Shown in pieces: positions 43,686 to 52,659 of a DNA stretch of 64,000 nucleotides. The notes below the pieces were generated by a model. That model did no database searches and was not told the origin of the DNA. It saw only the letters and a list, made by a program, of their open reading frames with translations. The stretch is from Planococcus ruber. GTDB taxonomy: Bacteria; Bacillota; Bacilli; Bacillales_A; Planococcaceae. A program made the position numbers and the translations under genes. Each line of letters starts with the position of its first letter. Positions within the stretch are counted from its first letter, which is position 1. The stretch spans positions 62,001 to 126,000 of the forward strand of contig NZ_JALHAG010000012.1 of NCBI RefSeq assembly GCF_022819085.1. The letters are read 5' to 3'.

Positions 43686-44288
43686 GTGGAGAAGGTTTTA
43701 TTTGTGCTGCTTGAAGAATATGCCGACTGGGAAGCGGCATCCATTGCCGCGGCGTTGAATGAAGAGCCGGAACAAGGGGAGAAGTTGTACGAAGTGAAGA
43801 CGGTATCGCTATCGAAAGAGCCCGTGACATCGATCGGCGGCTTCCGAACCTTGCCGGATTACGCGCTGGATGAAGTGGAAGACGACTTTGCCGGCGTAAT
43901 TTTGATCGGCGGCAATTCGTGGCGGAAAGAAGAAAGCAAGCCGGTCATTGAACTGGTGCATCGAGCGCTGGATGCTGAGAAAGTCGTGGAAGCAATTTGC
44001 GATGGCACGGTCTTTCTTGGCATGAACGGAATTTTAAACAACGGGGCTCACACAAGCAATGATTTGGCGGAGCTGCAGAGAGCGGCAGGCGAAAACTACA
44101 CAGGCGAAAGCCGCTATCTGGAGCAGCAGGCGGTGCGCGACGGCAATCTGATCACAGCGAACGGCTCCGCTAATCTGGAATTCGGAAAAGAAGTGTTGAT
44201 GGCACTGGAGGCAGCGCCGCAAGAAGAAATCGATGAATGGTACGATTTCTTCAAGAAAGGCTATTACGAGTTCCATGCAAGCAAATAA
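43686..44288 (+). CDS. DJ-1/PfpI family protein (YoaZ-like)
   Basis: A protein of about 200 residues with the DJ-1/PfpI fold: N-terminal VLFVLLEEYADWEAASIA, the Glu in the first loop, GVILIGGNSWR and the nucleophile elbow EAICDGTVFLG with the reactive Cys (about 106). Family members include glyoxalases, amidases and stress proteins; which applies is open. GGAG lies eight bases before a GTG at 43686, while the ATG two codons earlier is too close to it, so I prefer GTG. Monocistronic, with a terminator behind it. Confidence 0.85.
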   Translation: MEKVLFVLLEEYADWEAASIAAALNEEPEQGEKLYEVKTVSLSKEPVTSIGGFRTLPDYALDEVEDDFAGVILIGGNSWRKEESKPVIELVHRALDAEKVVEAICDGTVFLGMNGILNNGAHTSNDLAELQRAAGENYTGESRYLEQQAVRDGNLITANGSANLEFGKEVLMALEAAPQEEIDEWYDFFKKGYYEFHASK

Positions 44289-44295
44289 AGTTCTA

Positions 44296-44324
44296 CAAGC
44301 CTCCTTTTAGAGGGTGCTTTTTTG
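44296..44324 (+). terminator. Rho-independent terminator
   Basis: AAGCCTCC and AGGGTGCTT pair imperfectly around TTTTAG, followed by TTTTTTG, eight bases after the DJ-1 family gene. Confidence 0.75.
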
Positions 44325-44336
44325 TCTGTCTGGGGG

Positions 44337-44420
44337 AGTTGGGAGAATCAGAACAGAAGTTGGGAGTATTCAAGCGAAAGTCGGGAGTATTTCATAAGAA
44401 GTTGGGAGTAAATCGACTTC
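44337..44420. repeat. Four-copy 21-bp phased array (array E, AGTTGGGAGTAT core)
   Basis: Units of 21 bp begin at 44337, 44358, 44379 and 44400. AGTTGGGAGTAT is conserved with single changes in the first 12 positions; the last nine vary. It begins 12 bp after the terminator. Array F at 10312 has the same core type. Between it and the operator at 44491 I see nothing else. Confidence 0.82.
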
Positions 44421-44490
44421 AAGATCCGTCACAAAATAAAACAGGCGAGATAAAAGCTTATTTTCACTAAGGACGTTTGAAATAACTTAT

Positions 44491-44518
44491 ATATGAGTAT
44501 ATACTAATATATACATAT
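44491..44518 (+). promoter_or_regulatory. ArsR/SmtB-type operator upstream of czrA
   Basis: Imperfect 12-4-12 dyad ATATGAGTATAT, ACTA, ATATATACATAT, ending 35 bp before the regulator start. It resembles the ATATGAACA-type sites of CzrA and SmtB regulators. Binding by the adjacent ArsR protein and release by zinc is the expected model. Confidence 0.65.
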
Positions 44519-44553
44519 AGAAGAATCACCCGACAGAAAGCGAGGCGGAAGAG

Positions 44554-44883
44554 ATGAAAGAAACCAACGACGCGCTAGCGCTCGACAACAACAGCGATTT
44601 GGACGAAGAGACTTTATTCGTCGTGTCCCAGACGTTTAAAGCATTGGGGGACCCGACGCGGATCCGGATTTTGAACTTGCTGGCCGAGCGGGAGTATGCG
44701 GTCAATGACATTGCCGAGACGTTGGATTTGAGGCAATCGACGGTTTCGCATCAGCTCCGCTTCCTGAAGAATTTGCGGCTCGTGAAATACCGGCGCGAAG
44801 GCACGACCTTGTATTATTCGCAGGACGATGACCACGTCATGAGCTTGCTCAAGATGACGATCGATCATGCGAGCCACAACTAA
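44554..44883 (+). CDS. czrA: ArsR/SmtB family metal-responsive repressor (CzrA-like)
   Basis: A 109-residue winged-helix repressor. The core is [57 protein letters not shown], followed by the wing [12 protein letters not shown]. The C-terminal helix [19 protein letters not shown] carries Asp and His residues arranged like the alpha-5 zinc site of CzrA (D-x-H ... H-x-x-H). No ELCVCDL cadmium/arsenic motif is present, so zinc or cobalt sensing is likely. Paired with the CDF efflux gene 35 bp downstream. Confidence 0.9.
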   Translation: MKETNDALALDNNSDLDEETLFVVSQTFKALGDPTRIRILNLLAEREYAVNDIAETLDLRQSTVSHQLRFLKNLRLVKYRREGTTLYYSQDDDHVMSLLKMTIDHASHN

Positions 44884-44918
44884 GAAATAAATTAAACGAC
44901 AGCGGGGAGGTTTTTCAG

Positions 44919-45869
44919 TTGGCGCATAACCATGACCACGGGCATGACCATACGCACGGAGCCAATAAAAAGACATTGATCATCAGCTTTATCATCATCA
45001 CCACCTATATGGTTGTCGAAGCCATCGGGGGGTATTTGACGAACAGTTTGGCGCTGCTTGCGGATGCCGGACATATGCTAAGCGACTCGATTTCGATGGG
45101 CGTCGCGATTCTCGCTTTTACACTGGGCGAGAAAGTGGCGGACTACAGCAAAACTTACGGCTATAAGCGATTTGAAATTTTAGCGGCGGTGTTTAACGGC
45201 GTGACGCTCGTATTGATTGCGCTGTACATTTTCTACGAAGCGTACCACCGTTTTGCGAATCCGCCGGAAGTCGCATCCGGCGGCATGCTTGCCATCGCAT
45301 TTGTCGGCTTAGCAGTCAATGTCGTCGTGGCCTGGATTTTGATGCGCGGCGGCGACACGGAAGAGAATTTAAATGTGCGTGCGGCTTTTCTCCATGTAAT
45401 CGGTGACCTTCTCGGTTCAGTCGGAGCGGTCGCGGCAGCCCTCCTCATCATGTTCTTCGGCTGGGTCTGGGCAGATCCGCTTGCCAGTGTCATTGTCGCG
45501 GTCCTCGTATTGATCAGCGGCTGGCGCGTGACAAGAGACGCCGTCCATATTTTGATGGAAGGCACACCGAAAAACATCAACCTCGACGACATCATCCAAA
45601 CGATGGAGGCCGTCCCAGGCATCGAAAGCATCCATGATCTTCATGCCTGGTGCATCACGAGCGGGCAGAATGCGCTGTCCTGCCATGCGGTCGTCGACGG
45701 GAATTTATCGGTGCTGGACAGCCAGAAAATCCTCCGGACCATTGAACACGAACTCGCCCATAAAGGAATCGGCCATGTGACCATCCAGATGGAAAACACC
45801 GGCCATCCGCATGAAAACGAATTGCTGTGCCAGAACGAAGGCGAAGCCCATCATGGGCACGCCCATTAA
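44919..45869 (+). CDS. czcD: Cation diffusion facilitator, zinc/cobalt efflux (CzcD-like)
   Basis: A 316-residue proton-coupled metal exporter with a His-rich N-terminus (HNHDHGHDHTHG), six membrane segments, the zinc site LLADAGHMLSDSISMG in segment II, and the paired HVIGDLLGSVGAV in segment V. A cytoplasmic metal-binding domain follows (about 210-290). It starts at TTG, with GGGGAGG eight bases upstream and no better ATG. The C-terminus is again His-rich (HHGHAH). Expression is probably released from CzrA by zinc. Confidence 0.93.
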   Translation: MAHNHDHGHDHTHGANKKTLIISFIIITTYMVVEAIGGYLTNSLALLADAGHMLSDSISMGVAILAFTLGEKVADYSKTYGYKRFEILAAVFNGVTLVLIALYIFYEAYHRFANPPEVASGGMLAIAFVGLAVNVVVAWILMRGGDTEENLNVRAAFLHVIGDLLGSVGAVAAALLIMFFGWVWADPLASVIVAVLVLISGWRVTRDAVHILMEGTPKNINLDDIIQTMEAVPGIESIHDLHAWCITSGQNALSCHAVVDGNLSVLDSQKILRTIEHELAHKGIGHVTIQMENTGHPHENELLCQNEGEAHHGHAH

Positions 45870-45884
45870 GAGGATGAGGCAAAT

Positions 45885-45927
45885 AAAAAACGCGTAGACC
45901 AAAGAATTTCCGGTCCACGCGTTTTTT
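45885..45927. terminator. Bidirectional rho-independent terminator
   Basis: AAAAAACGCGT and ACGCGTTTTTT with inner GACC/GGTC pairing, between czcD and the convergent 87-residue gene. Confidence 0.92.
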
Positions 45928-45930
45928 GGT

Positions 45931-46194
45931 TCATCTCAGCGCTTGATGTGCCAAATGCTCGTCTTCTTTCTTTACATAAAAATCGTATTGCGCATTATTG
46001 GTTTCGGCAGCGCGGACAAAAGGAATATCGCTGCCAGCTGACCCTAAGGAACTTGCATTTATTTTCCGGACGGCATCAAAGGAGACGCCGTTCGCTTGAA
46101 GCTGACCGGCGGCGCGGAAATACATCTCATGGCCGAACGCCGAATGAACGAAACATTTCTTTTCGAAAAAGAGAAATCGAATCAGTCCCATCAT
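45931..46194 (-). CDS. Hypothetical protein, 87 residues
   Basis: I do not recognise this protein. It begins MMGLIRFLFFEKKCFVHSAF and continues with a soluble-looking region containing FRAAGQLQANGVSFDAVRKIN and YDFYVKKEDEHLAHQAL. The latter resembles short Bacillales proteins that end in a Y-x-F/I-Y-V-K-K-E-D-E-x-x-A motif, but I cannot name a family. AAGGGG five bases before the first ATG supports the start. It shares a terminator with czcD and appears monocistronic. Confidence 0.6.
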   Translation of the reverse strand: MMGLIRFLFFEKKCFVHSAFGHEMYFRAAGQLQANGVSFDAVRKINASSLGSAGSDIPFVRAAETNNAQYDFYVKKEDEHLAHQALR

Positions 46195-46252
46195 GGAAAC
46201 CCCTTCCTGAAACGGCTTTCTCTAACATACGGCTGAAGCAGGGAAAAGTTTC

Positions 46253-46597
46253 CTATTCAGCAAATGGTTCTTCTTCCGGCTGGCCGAGCTTATCAGTCAG
46301 CGTCCGGTAAATGTCTTCAAAATGCTTGCCTTCGTACCACATTTCGCTGTACGCAGCGGAACGGATCAGCGCCTCTTTATCCACTTTCACGACTTCAATC
46401 TGGACAGTATTGCTGCGTCCGGTTTCATCGATTTCCCGGCGCTTTTCTTCGATGAAAGCGGCAGAGTTCGGCGGCTCGTATTCCTTGAAAGCTTCTACGA
46501 CTTCATTAAATACCGTAATGGTGTCTTCCTCGCTTCGAAACAGCCAATAATAGTCTTTCTTTTCCTGCGCTAACCGCAAGTTCAATTGATAATGCAT
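46253..46597 (-). CDS. Hypothetical protein, 114 residues
   Basis: Unrecognised cytoplasmic protein. It is rich in charged and aromatic residues: QEKKDYYWLFRSEEDTITVFNEV and AYSEMWYEGKHFEDIYRTL. GGAGGAGGAATTTTC before the ATG at 46597 fixes the start; the longer frame above it overlaps the yesN promoter region. It sits upstream of the 87-residue gene on the same strand with 58 bp between, so the two may be cotranscribed. No function proposed. Confidence 0.65.
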   Translation of the reverse strand: MHYQLNLRLAQEKKDYYWLFRSEEDTITVFNEVVEAFKEYEPPNSAAFIEEKRREIDETGRSNTVQIEVVKVDKEALIRSAAYSEMWYEGKHFEDIYRTLTDKLGQPEEEPFAE

Positions 46598-46828
46598 GAA
46601 AATTCCTCCTCCATAAAAACGCGTTGGTGATAGTTCTATACCCGAAACGGTGCAAGAAACTCCTTGTTCTTTAAAATAGAGAAGGGCTGCGGAAGGCTTG
46701 AAATCTTCTGAATTGCTGACATCATTCCATAAAAAGATGGTACGATGTCTGTAGATTACCGAAGCGGATAAAGGACAGCGGCTTCGGAAAAACTTTTGAT
46801 TCGACCAGATACAAAAGGGGGCAAATTC

Positions 46829-48391
46829 ATGGGGGATGTGTGCAAAGTTCTCATTGTCGATGATGAAATGCTTATTCGGCAAGGGATCATCAATTACATT
46901 GATTGGGAGCAGGAAGGGTTTCAAATTGTGGCGGAAGCATCGAACGGCAAAGAAGCGCTTCAGCTGATGGAAGAGTTTTCTCCGCATATCGTCATCACGG
47001 ACATCGTCATGCCAATTATGGACGGCATCGATTTAGTGCGGGAAGGAAAGAAAGCTTTCCCGGACATTGAATTTATTGTGCTCAGCAGTTTCGAGAACTT
47101 CGATTATGTGCGGGCGACATTTCAGAACGGCGTTGCCGATTACATCTTGAAGCCGAAGCTGAACGGGGAAGAACTGCTGGGCAGTTTAAACAAAATCGTG
47201 AACCGGATGCCCGGCCTCTGCCATACCGCTGCGTTGGCAGAACCGACTCGCTCCGTAGAAGACATGCTGGAGCACTTCATACTCGGCTACGACTCGGCGG
47301 GGGACAAAGCGAGTTTGGCTGCCGCATTTGCCAATAGCCAATTTGCATTGGTCGGAATTCATGGGAAACAGTTAGAAGCGGCCAAAGCAAAGCGACAGCT
47401 TGAACAGCTTCTGCCGGAAGGAACGGCCGTATTTTTGGCAGCTTCCAGTGAAACGGACGCAAAGTTTTTGCTTAACTTCTCACCTTATCAATTTGAAGAA
47501 ATTAAAAAAGCGATTGCCGCAGAAGCAGCCAAAAGTACAGCAGCATCGTGGCTGGTCTGTGAACCGTTCGGTGCGATTGACGACTTGAAAAAAGTCCATG
47601 ACGAAAGGTTAAAGAAAATCGAAAAGTATCTCTTCTACCTGCCGGACCAGACTTTGTTCTTTTACGACGAATTGCCGGCAGAAGGAGCGAAACAGGCCAA
47701 TTTTGATTTGAACCATTTTATCGAGTTGGTGAAAGATCGTCTATTCAACGCAGCTTTCGACTATCTGAAAAGCCACATCGAGTATCTGGCGGGGCGATAC
47801 AGCAACGACAGTTTTGAGTTCAAATCGTTTTTAGGCAATATCATATTCAATATTATCGTCTTATTAGATAGCTTGAAATACGATACCCAAGAGCTCGAAC
47901 GAAATAAATACAGCTATTTCACGCATATCAATGAAGCGGAAAATGTAGAAGAAGCGGTGAATGAATTTCACCGGTTTTTAGAAGAAGTGCAGAAAATCAT
48001 GATGCTGCACGGAGGTTCTGATGAACAGGCCAATAACCTGGACAAGATTCTTTCGTATATTGAACAGCATTACACAGAGCCGCTCCGGCTGTCGGAAATC
48101 GCTGCCCATTTCCACTTTAATGCGTCGTATTTGTCCTCTTATTTCAGTACGCACCATAAAGAGGGCTTCAGCGAATACTTGAACCGCATCCGGATCAAGA
48201 AGTCGATGGAATTGCTGGAAAACAGTCCGGTGACCATCTCGAACATCAGCGGCATGGTGGGCTATTCGGACCATAGCTACTATTGCAAAGTGTTCAAGCG
48301 CATTACGGGTATGTCTCCGGGAGCTTACCGAAAGGAGTACCATGCCGACCATGAAAATGAAGCAAAAGGCCTCGCGCATCTTAAGAAATAA
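46829..48391 (+). CDS. YesN-like response regulator, REC + AraC DNA-binding domain
   Basis: A 520-residue regulator: receiver domain (about 1-125) with VDDE acidic pocket and phosphoacceptor Asp58 (VITDIVMPIMDGID); a middle region of about 270 residues without clear motifs; and a C-terminal AraC-type double helix-turn-helix (about 415-510; LRLSEIAAHFHFNASYLSSYFSTHHKEGFSEYLNRIRIKKS...SDHSYYCKVFKRITGMSPGAYRKEY). I start at ATG 46829, with AAAAGGGGG upstream. It overlaps the sensor kinase gene by 50 bases. By position it activates the galactoside transport and hydrolase genes that follow. Confidence 0.9.
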   Translation: MGDVCKVLIVDDEMLIRQGIINYIDWEQEGFQIVAEASNGKEALQLMEEFSPHIVITDIVMPIMDGIDLVREGKKAFPDIEFIVLSSFENFDYVRATFQNGVADYILKPKLNGEELLGSLNKIVNRMPGLCHTAALAEPTRSVEDMLEHFILGYDSAGDKASLAAAFANSQFALVGIHGKQLEAAKAKRQLEQLLPEGTAVFLAASSETDAKFLLNFSPYQFEEIKKAIAAEAAKSTAASWLVCEPFGAIDDLKKVHDERLKKIEKYLFYLPDQTLFFYDELPAEGAKQANFDLNHFIELVKDRLFNAAFDYLKSHIEYLAGRYSNDSFEFKSFLGNIIFNIIVLLDSLKYDTQELERNKYSYFTHINEAENVEEAVNEFHRFLEEVQKIMMLHGGSDEQANNLDKILSYIEQHYTEPLRLSEIAAHFHFNASYLSSYFSTHHKEGFSEYLNRIRIKKSMELLENSPVTISNISGMVGYSDHSYYCKVFKRITGMSPGAYRKEYHADHENEAKGLAHLKK

Positions 48392-50159
48392 CAGCCTCTT
48401 CATCAAGATGTTTTTAATCATGGTCGTCAGCATCGTGGCAGTTTCGCTCCTCATCACATTCAGTTCGATCCGCATGTCGTCCGATCTGTTCATGGACACA
48501 TTCAGCATTTCAAATACGAAAGCGCTGGAACAGATCGAAACGCGTTTTGAAGACTACAGCTTTGCCATCGTCAGCGCAACCAACGAAGTCCAAAATAACG
48601 GCACTATCAAAAAGGTATTGACCCAGGAAAACGAAAGCGCCATCGAAACGTCGAAATCCTACCACGACATCAGCCGGCAGATTGAACGCATTTATCCGAC
48701 TGTCGAATCGTATGACACCAATATGATCGTGCTCGGTGAAAACGAGCGGCTTTACAACATGAATTATTCGAATTGGCCGGTTTCCTGGGAAGTGCTGCGC
48801 AACCATCCGATCACCAAACGGTCGATCGAGCAGCCCAATCGCTTGCTTTACCAATTCATGCCGTCGACTTCGTTCAATGACAAACCGATGATTGTCGCCA
48901 CGAAAGCGCTCATGGAAAGGTCGACCGGCGAAATTTACGGCGTGCTTTATTTTCCGATCCGCGAAGAAGATTGGAAGCGGCTCTATGAAGGCTATACGAG
49001 CACCGAAAACGAAGTGCTGCTGGTCAACCAAGACGGCAAGATCGTTTCCAGCAACAAGGACGAAATGATTGGCGATCTGGAGCCGGAACTGCTCGCACTG
49101 GCCGAAGAAGTCGAAGAAGAACAATTGGATCTAAAAGAAGTCAATCTCTTTGAAACGAATTATTTGCTGATGTCCCAGTACTTGCCGACGTATGATCTTT
49201 ATCTAGTCAATCTCGTCAATAAAAATGCCGTGCTGGCCAATTTGATCAATACGAAGGAAATTCTGCTCATCAGCCTCGGAATTGTGCTGGTGGCAGTCGT
49301 CATCGTGTTCATCATTTCGCGGAGAATGACGAACTCGATCAGCCGCCTCGTCAAGCAGATTTCGTCTATGGCCAAACACGATTTCAATCGGCCGGTTACG
49401 GAGACCGGCGGCTACGAAGCGAAGAAAATCGCCAATGCGTTCAATTCCATGCTCAGCGAATTGAAGGAATATGTCGACTTGGTGGTCCAGGCGCAGCAAA
49501 AGCAGCGCACGGCCGAACTCTTGGCGCTGCAGCATCAGATCAATCCGCATTTTCTCTACAATACATTGGCTTCCGTAAAGTTCATGGTCCAGCAAGGCAA
49601 AAAGGAGAAAGCGACCGAGATGATCCATGCGCTGATTTCTTTATTGCAGAATGCCTTGAGCAACGTGGACCAGACGATCACGGTAGAGCAGGAAATAGCG
49701 GATTTAAAAAACTATGTGCTCATCAATCAGGCGCGCTACGGCGACGGCATCAAAGTGAATTTCTTTGTTTCACCCGATTGCCTGGACTGTCAGGTGCCGA
49801 AGCTGATTCTTCAGCCGTTCATCGAAAATGCGTTTTTCCATGCGTTCAATGAGAAAAAAGAAGGGTTCGTCCAAATTTTGGTGTCCCAAAAAAGGGGCAG
49901 CCTCATCTGTGAAATTGTCGACAACGGCGACGGCATGGAAATGAAAGGCGATTACACAAAAGAAGACATTAAAGAGAAACGCCATTTGTTCAGCGGGATC
50001 GGCATCCGCAATGTCCATGAACGCATCCAAATGATTTACGGGGGGCAATACGGCGTCGAAATATCGAGCGAAAAAGGCGAAGGCACGAAAGTGAAAGTGG
50101 AATTGCCGGTTCAAAAGCTGAATGCTTCTGTGAAATCCAATGAAATTACCAATATCTAA
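48342..50159 (+). CDS. YesM-like sensor histidine kinase
   Basis: Membrane sensor of 605 residues in the LytS/YesM (His_kinase) class. Two membrane segments (about 23-45 and 300-325) bracket an extracellular dCACHE-like sensor region. HAMP follows (about 328-380), then the kinase block LQHQINPHFLYNTLASVKFMV (His403) and a HATPase domain (ENAFFHAF, DNGDGM, GIGIRNVHERIQ). AAAGGAG lies four bases before the ATG inside the yesN end. Such kinases usually sense an extracellular sugar, often through the cognate binding protein. A terminator follows. Confidence 0.9.
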   Translation: MPTMKMKQKASRILRNNSLFIKMFLIMVVSIVAVSLLITFSSIRMSSDLFMDTFSISNTKALEQIETRFEDYSFAIVSATNEVQNNGTIKKVLTQENESAIETSKSYHDISRQIERIYPTVESYDTNMIVLGENERLYNMNYSNWPVSWEVLRNHPITKRSIEQPNRLLYQFMPSTSFNDKPMIVATKALMERSTGEIYGVLYFPIREEDWKRLYEGYTSTENEVLLVNQDGKIVSSNKDEMIGDLEPELLALAEEVEEEQLDLKEVNLFETNYLLMSQYLPTYDLYLVNLVNKNAVLANLINTKEILLISLGIVLVAVVIVFIISRRMTNSISRLVKQISSMAKHDFNRPVTETGGYEAKKIANAFNSMLSELKEYVDLVVQAQQKQRTAELLALQHQINPHFLYNTLASVKFMVQQGKKEKATEMIHALISLLQNALSNVDQTITVEQEIADLKNYVLINQARYGDGIKVNFFVSPDCLDCQVPKLILQPFIENAFFHAFNEKKEGFVQILVSQKRGSLICEIVDNGDGMEMKGDYTKEDIKEKRHLFSGIGIRNVHERIQMIYGGQYGVEISSEKGEGTKVKVELPVQKLNASVKSNEITNI

Positions 50160-50220
50160 AAATAGTCCAAGAAGTATTCAGTGAAGTTTGAACTATCTAA
50201 AAATTTTTGGATAAACACCT

Positions 50221-50249
50221 AAAGATTGTGCTAACAATCTTTTTTTTTA
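50221..50249 (+). terminator. Rho-independent terminator
   Basis: AAAGATTGT, GCTA, ACAATCTTT and six more T, about 60 bp after the kinase stop. Confidence 0.92.
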
Positions 50250-50277
50250 TGTCGTTATACTGTAGGAAAGGTGCGAA

Positions 50278-50291
50278 GTAAAGCGCTTACA
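50278..50291 (+). promoter_or_regulatory. cre-like box before the galactoside operon
   Basis: GTAAAGCGCTTACA fits the CcpA cre consensus at 12 of 14 positions. It lies 17 bases downstream of a TATACT box (50256-50261) that is a plausible -10 with a poor -35, as expected for a promoter needing an activator. Confidence 0.5.
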
Positions 50292-50307
50292 AAAAGGGGG
50301 ATATCAA

Positions 50308-51600
50308 ATGAAGAAGTTCTATCTTATGTTTGCATTGCTTATCAGTTTGGCCGTATTGGCAGCTTGCTCTTCTGGGGATGATGAAGCAAACGGTGCCAGC
50401 GGATCCGAAGGTTCATCCGGTGCAGACAGCATCACAGCATGGGCTTGGGACCCTGCTTTCAACATTGCAGCTCTTGAAAAAGCAAAAGAAGCTTACGACG
50501 GCGACGTTGAAGTGAAAATTATTGAAAATGCACAAGACGATATTATCCAAAAACTTAACACGGGGCTTAGCTCGGGTACGACAAAAGGAATGCCGAACAT
50601 CGTTCTGATTGAAGACTACCGTGCACAAAGTTTCTTGCAAGCGTATCCGGATGCGTTCTATCCATTGACTGACGTCATCAACTCGGACGACTTTGCAGAC
50701 TATAAAATTGCCACAACAAGCTTTGACGGCGAACAATACGGATTGCCATTCGATTCCGGCGTAGCTGGCTTGTATGTCCGCACGGATTATTTGGAAGAAG
50801 CGGGCTATACACCTGAAGATCTGACGAACATTACGTGGGACGAATACATTGAAATTGGAAAAGCGGTAAAAGAAGCAACAGGCAAGAACATGCTGACATT
50901 GGACCCGAACGATCTTGGCCAAATCCGCATGATGATCCAGACAAACGGTTCATGGTACGTGGATGAAGACGGCTCGACACCAAACCTTGAAGGCAACGAA
51001 TCACTTGCGAAAGCATTTGAAACGTACAAAAAGATGATGGATGCCGATATCGGCAAAATCGTTTCCGACTGGAGCCAGTTTGTCGGCGCATTCAACAGCG
51101 GCGATGTAGCGAGTGTACCAACCGGAAACTGGATTACGCCGAGCATCAAGCAAGCAGAAGACCAATCAGGGAAATGGGCAGTCGTGCCAATGCCGCGCCT
51201 TGATATGGAAGGCGCAGTCAATGCGTCGAACTTAGGCGGCAGTTCATGGTATGTCTTGAACGTAGACGGCAAAGAAGAAGCGGCAGACTTCATGCTGCAA
51301 ACATTCGGTTCCAATGTGGATCTTTACCAAACACTTGTCAAAGACATCGGAGCCCTTGGAACTTACTCAGCAGCAGCTGAAGGCGATGCTTATGCAGTAG
51401 AAGATGAATTCTTCGGCGGCCAACAGCTTCTAGCAGATCTATCGACATGGACAGATGAAATTCCAGGCGTTAACTACGGTCTTCACACATACGCAATCGA
51501 AGACATTTTAGTAACGGGGATGCAGGATTATCTGAACGGCACAGAGCTGACAAAAGTACTTGAAAACGTTCAGGCTCAAGCAGAAGCGCAGCTGAAATAA
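50308..51600 (+). CDS. Sugar ABC transporter substrate-binding lipoprotein (galactosides)
   Basis: Extracellular solute-binding protein, 430 residues, with signal peptide and lipobox LAAC (Cys20), followed by a Ser/Gly-rich linker. The fold signature includes LPFDSGVAGLYVRTDYLEEAGY and WDEYIEIGKAVKEATGK. It opens an operon of two permeases and three galactosidases, so its ligands are probably lactose, raffinose-family or other galactosides. AAAAGGGGG precedes the ATG. No ATPase gene in the operon. Confidence 0.88.
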   Translation: MKKFYLMFALLISLAVLAACSSGDDEANGASGSEGSSGADSITAWAWDPAFNIAALEKAKEAYDGDVEVKIIENAQDDIIQKLNTGLSSGTTKGMPNIVLIEDYRAQSFLQAYPDAFYPLTDVINSDDFADYKIATTSFDGEQYGLPFDSGVAGLYVRTDYLEEAGYTPEDLTNITWDEYIEIGKAVKEATGKNMLTLDPNDLGQIRMMIQTNGSWYVDEDGSTPNLEGNESLAKAFETYKKMMDADIGKIVSDWSQFVGAFNSGDVASVPTGNWITPSIKQAEDQSGKWAVVPMPRLDMEGAVNASNLGGSSWYVLNVDGKEEAADFMLQTFGSNVDLYQTLVKDIGALGTYSAAAEGDAYAVEDEFFGGQQLLADLSTWTDEIPGVNYGLHTYAIEDILVTGMQDYLNGTELTKVLENVQAQAEAQLK

Positions 51601-51617
51601 GCAAAGGAAAACAAACA

Positions 51618-51693
51618 AAGCCTTGAGTTGCCGCTAACGGATTGGTAGGAGTGCTTTCCCACTTGCCAGCCATAGGCAGCTCAAGCTTTTTTT
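51618..51693 (+). other. Intercistronic stem-loop after the binding-protein gene
   Basis: AAGCCTTGAGTTGCC pairs with GGCAGCTCAAGCTT over a long loop that holds a smaller hairpin, followed by a run of seven T just before the next ribosome site. It probably limits read-through so that binding protein exceeds permease. Confidence 0.6.
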
Positions 51694-51711
51694 ATAGGAG
51701 GAATGAGAAGT

Positions 51712-52659
51712 ATGAACCAGCCATCATCAGAAAAAAGCAAACTGGATCTCCCGGTAAGCTTGCGCTACAAAGAGACCAAACGCGAGAAAACAGGCGTGTT
51801 TTTCAAGAAAAAAGTCGGTTGGTTGTTTGTTATTGTCTCCGTCATCGCCATTACCATCTTCAACTTCTACCCTATGGTCCAAGCCTTTCTTCTATCATTC
51901 CAATCCGGAATGGGCGGCAATCTCGAATATACGGGGCTGGACAACTGGCAGCGATTATTCAGTGATCCAACCTTTATCGCAGCGCTAACCAATACATCAA
52001 TTTATCTTTTGATCCAAGTTCCTTTGATGATTGTATTGGCGTTAATTTTCTCGGTTCTGTTAAATGATCCTAAATTGAAATTCAGAGGCTTTTTTAGAAT
52101 CGCGATTTTCTTGCCATGCGTCACTTCACTCGTTGCCTACTCCGTCATCTTCAAATACCTGTTCGGCGTAGACGGCATCATCAATCAGTTTTTGCTCAAT
52201 TTCGGCTTTATTTCAGAAACCATCAACTTTCTGGCCGATCCGTTCTGGGCGAAAGTGGTCATCATTCTCGCCATTACATGGAGATGGACCGGCTACAACA
52301 TGATTTTCTATTTGGCCGCTTTGCAAAATGTCGACAAATCGATTTACGAAGCAGCGAAAATTGACGGAGCGAATGCATTCCAGCAATTTTTCCAAATCAC
52401 GATTCCGATGCTGAAGCCGATCATTTTGTTCACGTCGATCACTTCGACGATCGGGACTTTGCAGATTTTCGATGAAATCGTCAATATCACAAACGGCGGA
52501 CCCGGAAATTCGACGATTTCCATATCGCAGTACATCTACAACCTTTCGTTCGAATACACGCCGGACTTTGGATACGCTTCAACCGTATCGTATGTCATCG
52601 TGATTCTCGTTGTGATTCTTTCCATACTTCAATTCAGAGTGGCAGGTGAGAAGAAATGA
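51712..52659 (+). CDS. Sugar ABC transporter permease, LacF/MalF type
   Basis: CUT1 permease of 315 residues with a cytoplasmic N-terminal tail of about 35 residues and six membrane segments. The EAA loop is EAAKIDGANAFQQFFQITIPMLKP. AGGAGG ten bases upstream favours the second in-frame ATG at 51712. It overlaps the next permease by four bases. Lactose or other galactoside import is inferred from the downstream enzymes. Confidence 0.9.
   Translation: MNQPSSEKSKLDLPVSLRYKETKREKTGVFFKKKVGWLFVIVSVIAITIFNFYPMVQAFLLSFQSGMGGNLEYTGLDNWQRLFSDPTFIAALTNTSIYLLIQVPLMIVLALIFSVLLNDPKLKFRGFFRIAIFLPCVTSLVAYSVIFKYLFGVDGIINQFLLNFGFISETINFLADPFWAKVVIILAITWRWTGYNMIFYLAALQNVDKSIYEAAKIDGANAFQQFFQITIPMLKPIILFTSITSTIGTLQIFDEIVNITNGGPGNSTISISQYIYNLSFEYTPDFGYASTVSYVIVILVVILSILQFRVAGEKK

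Noticed and set aside
46597..46987. N-terminal extension of the 114-residue minus-strand protein
   Set aside because: The extension overlaps the start of the yesN-like gene and lacks a ribosome site, whereas GGAGGAGG stands before the ATG at 46597.
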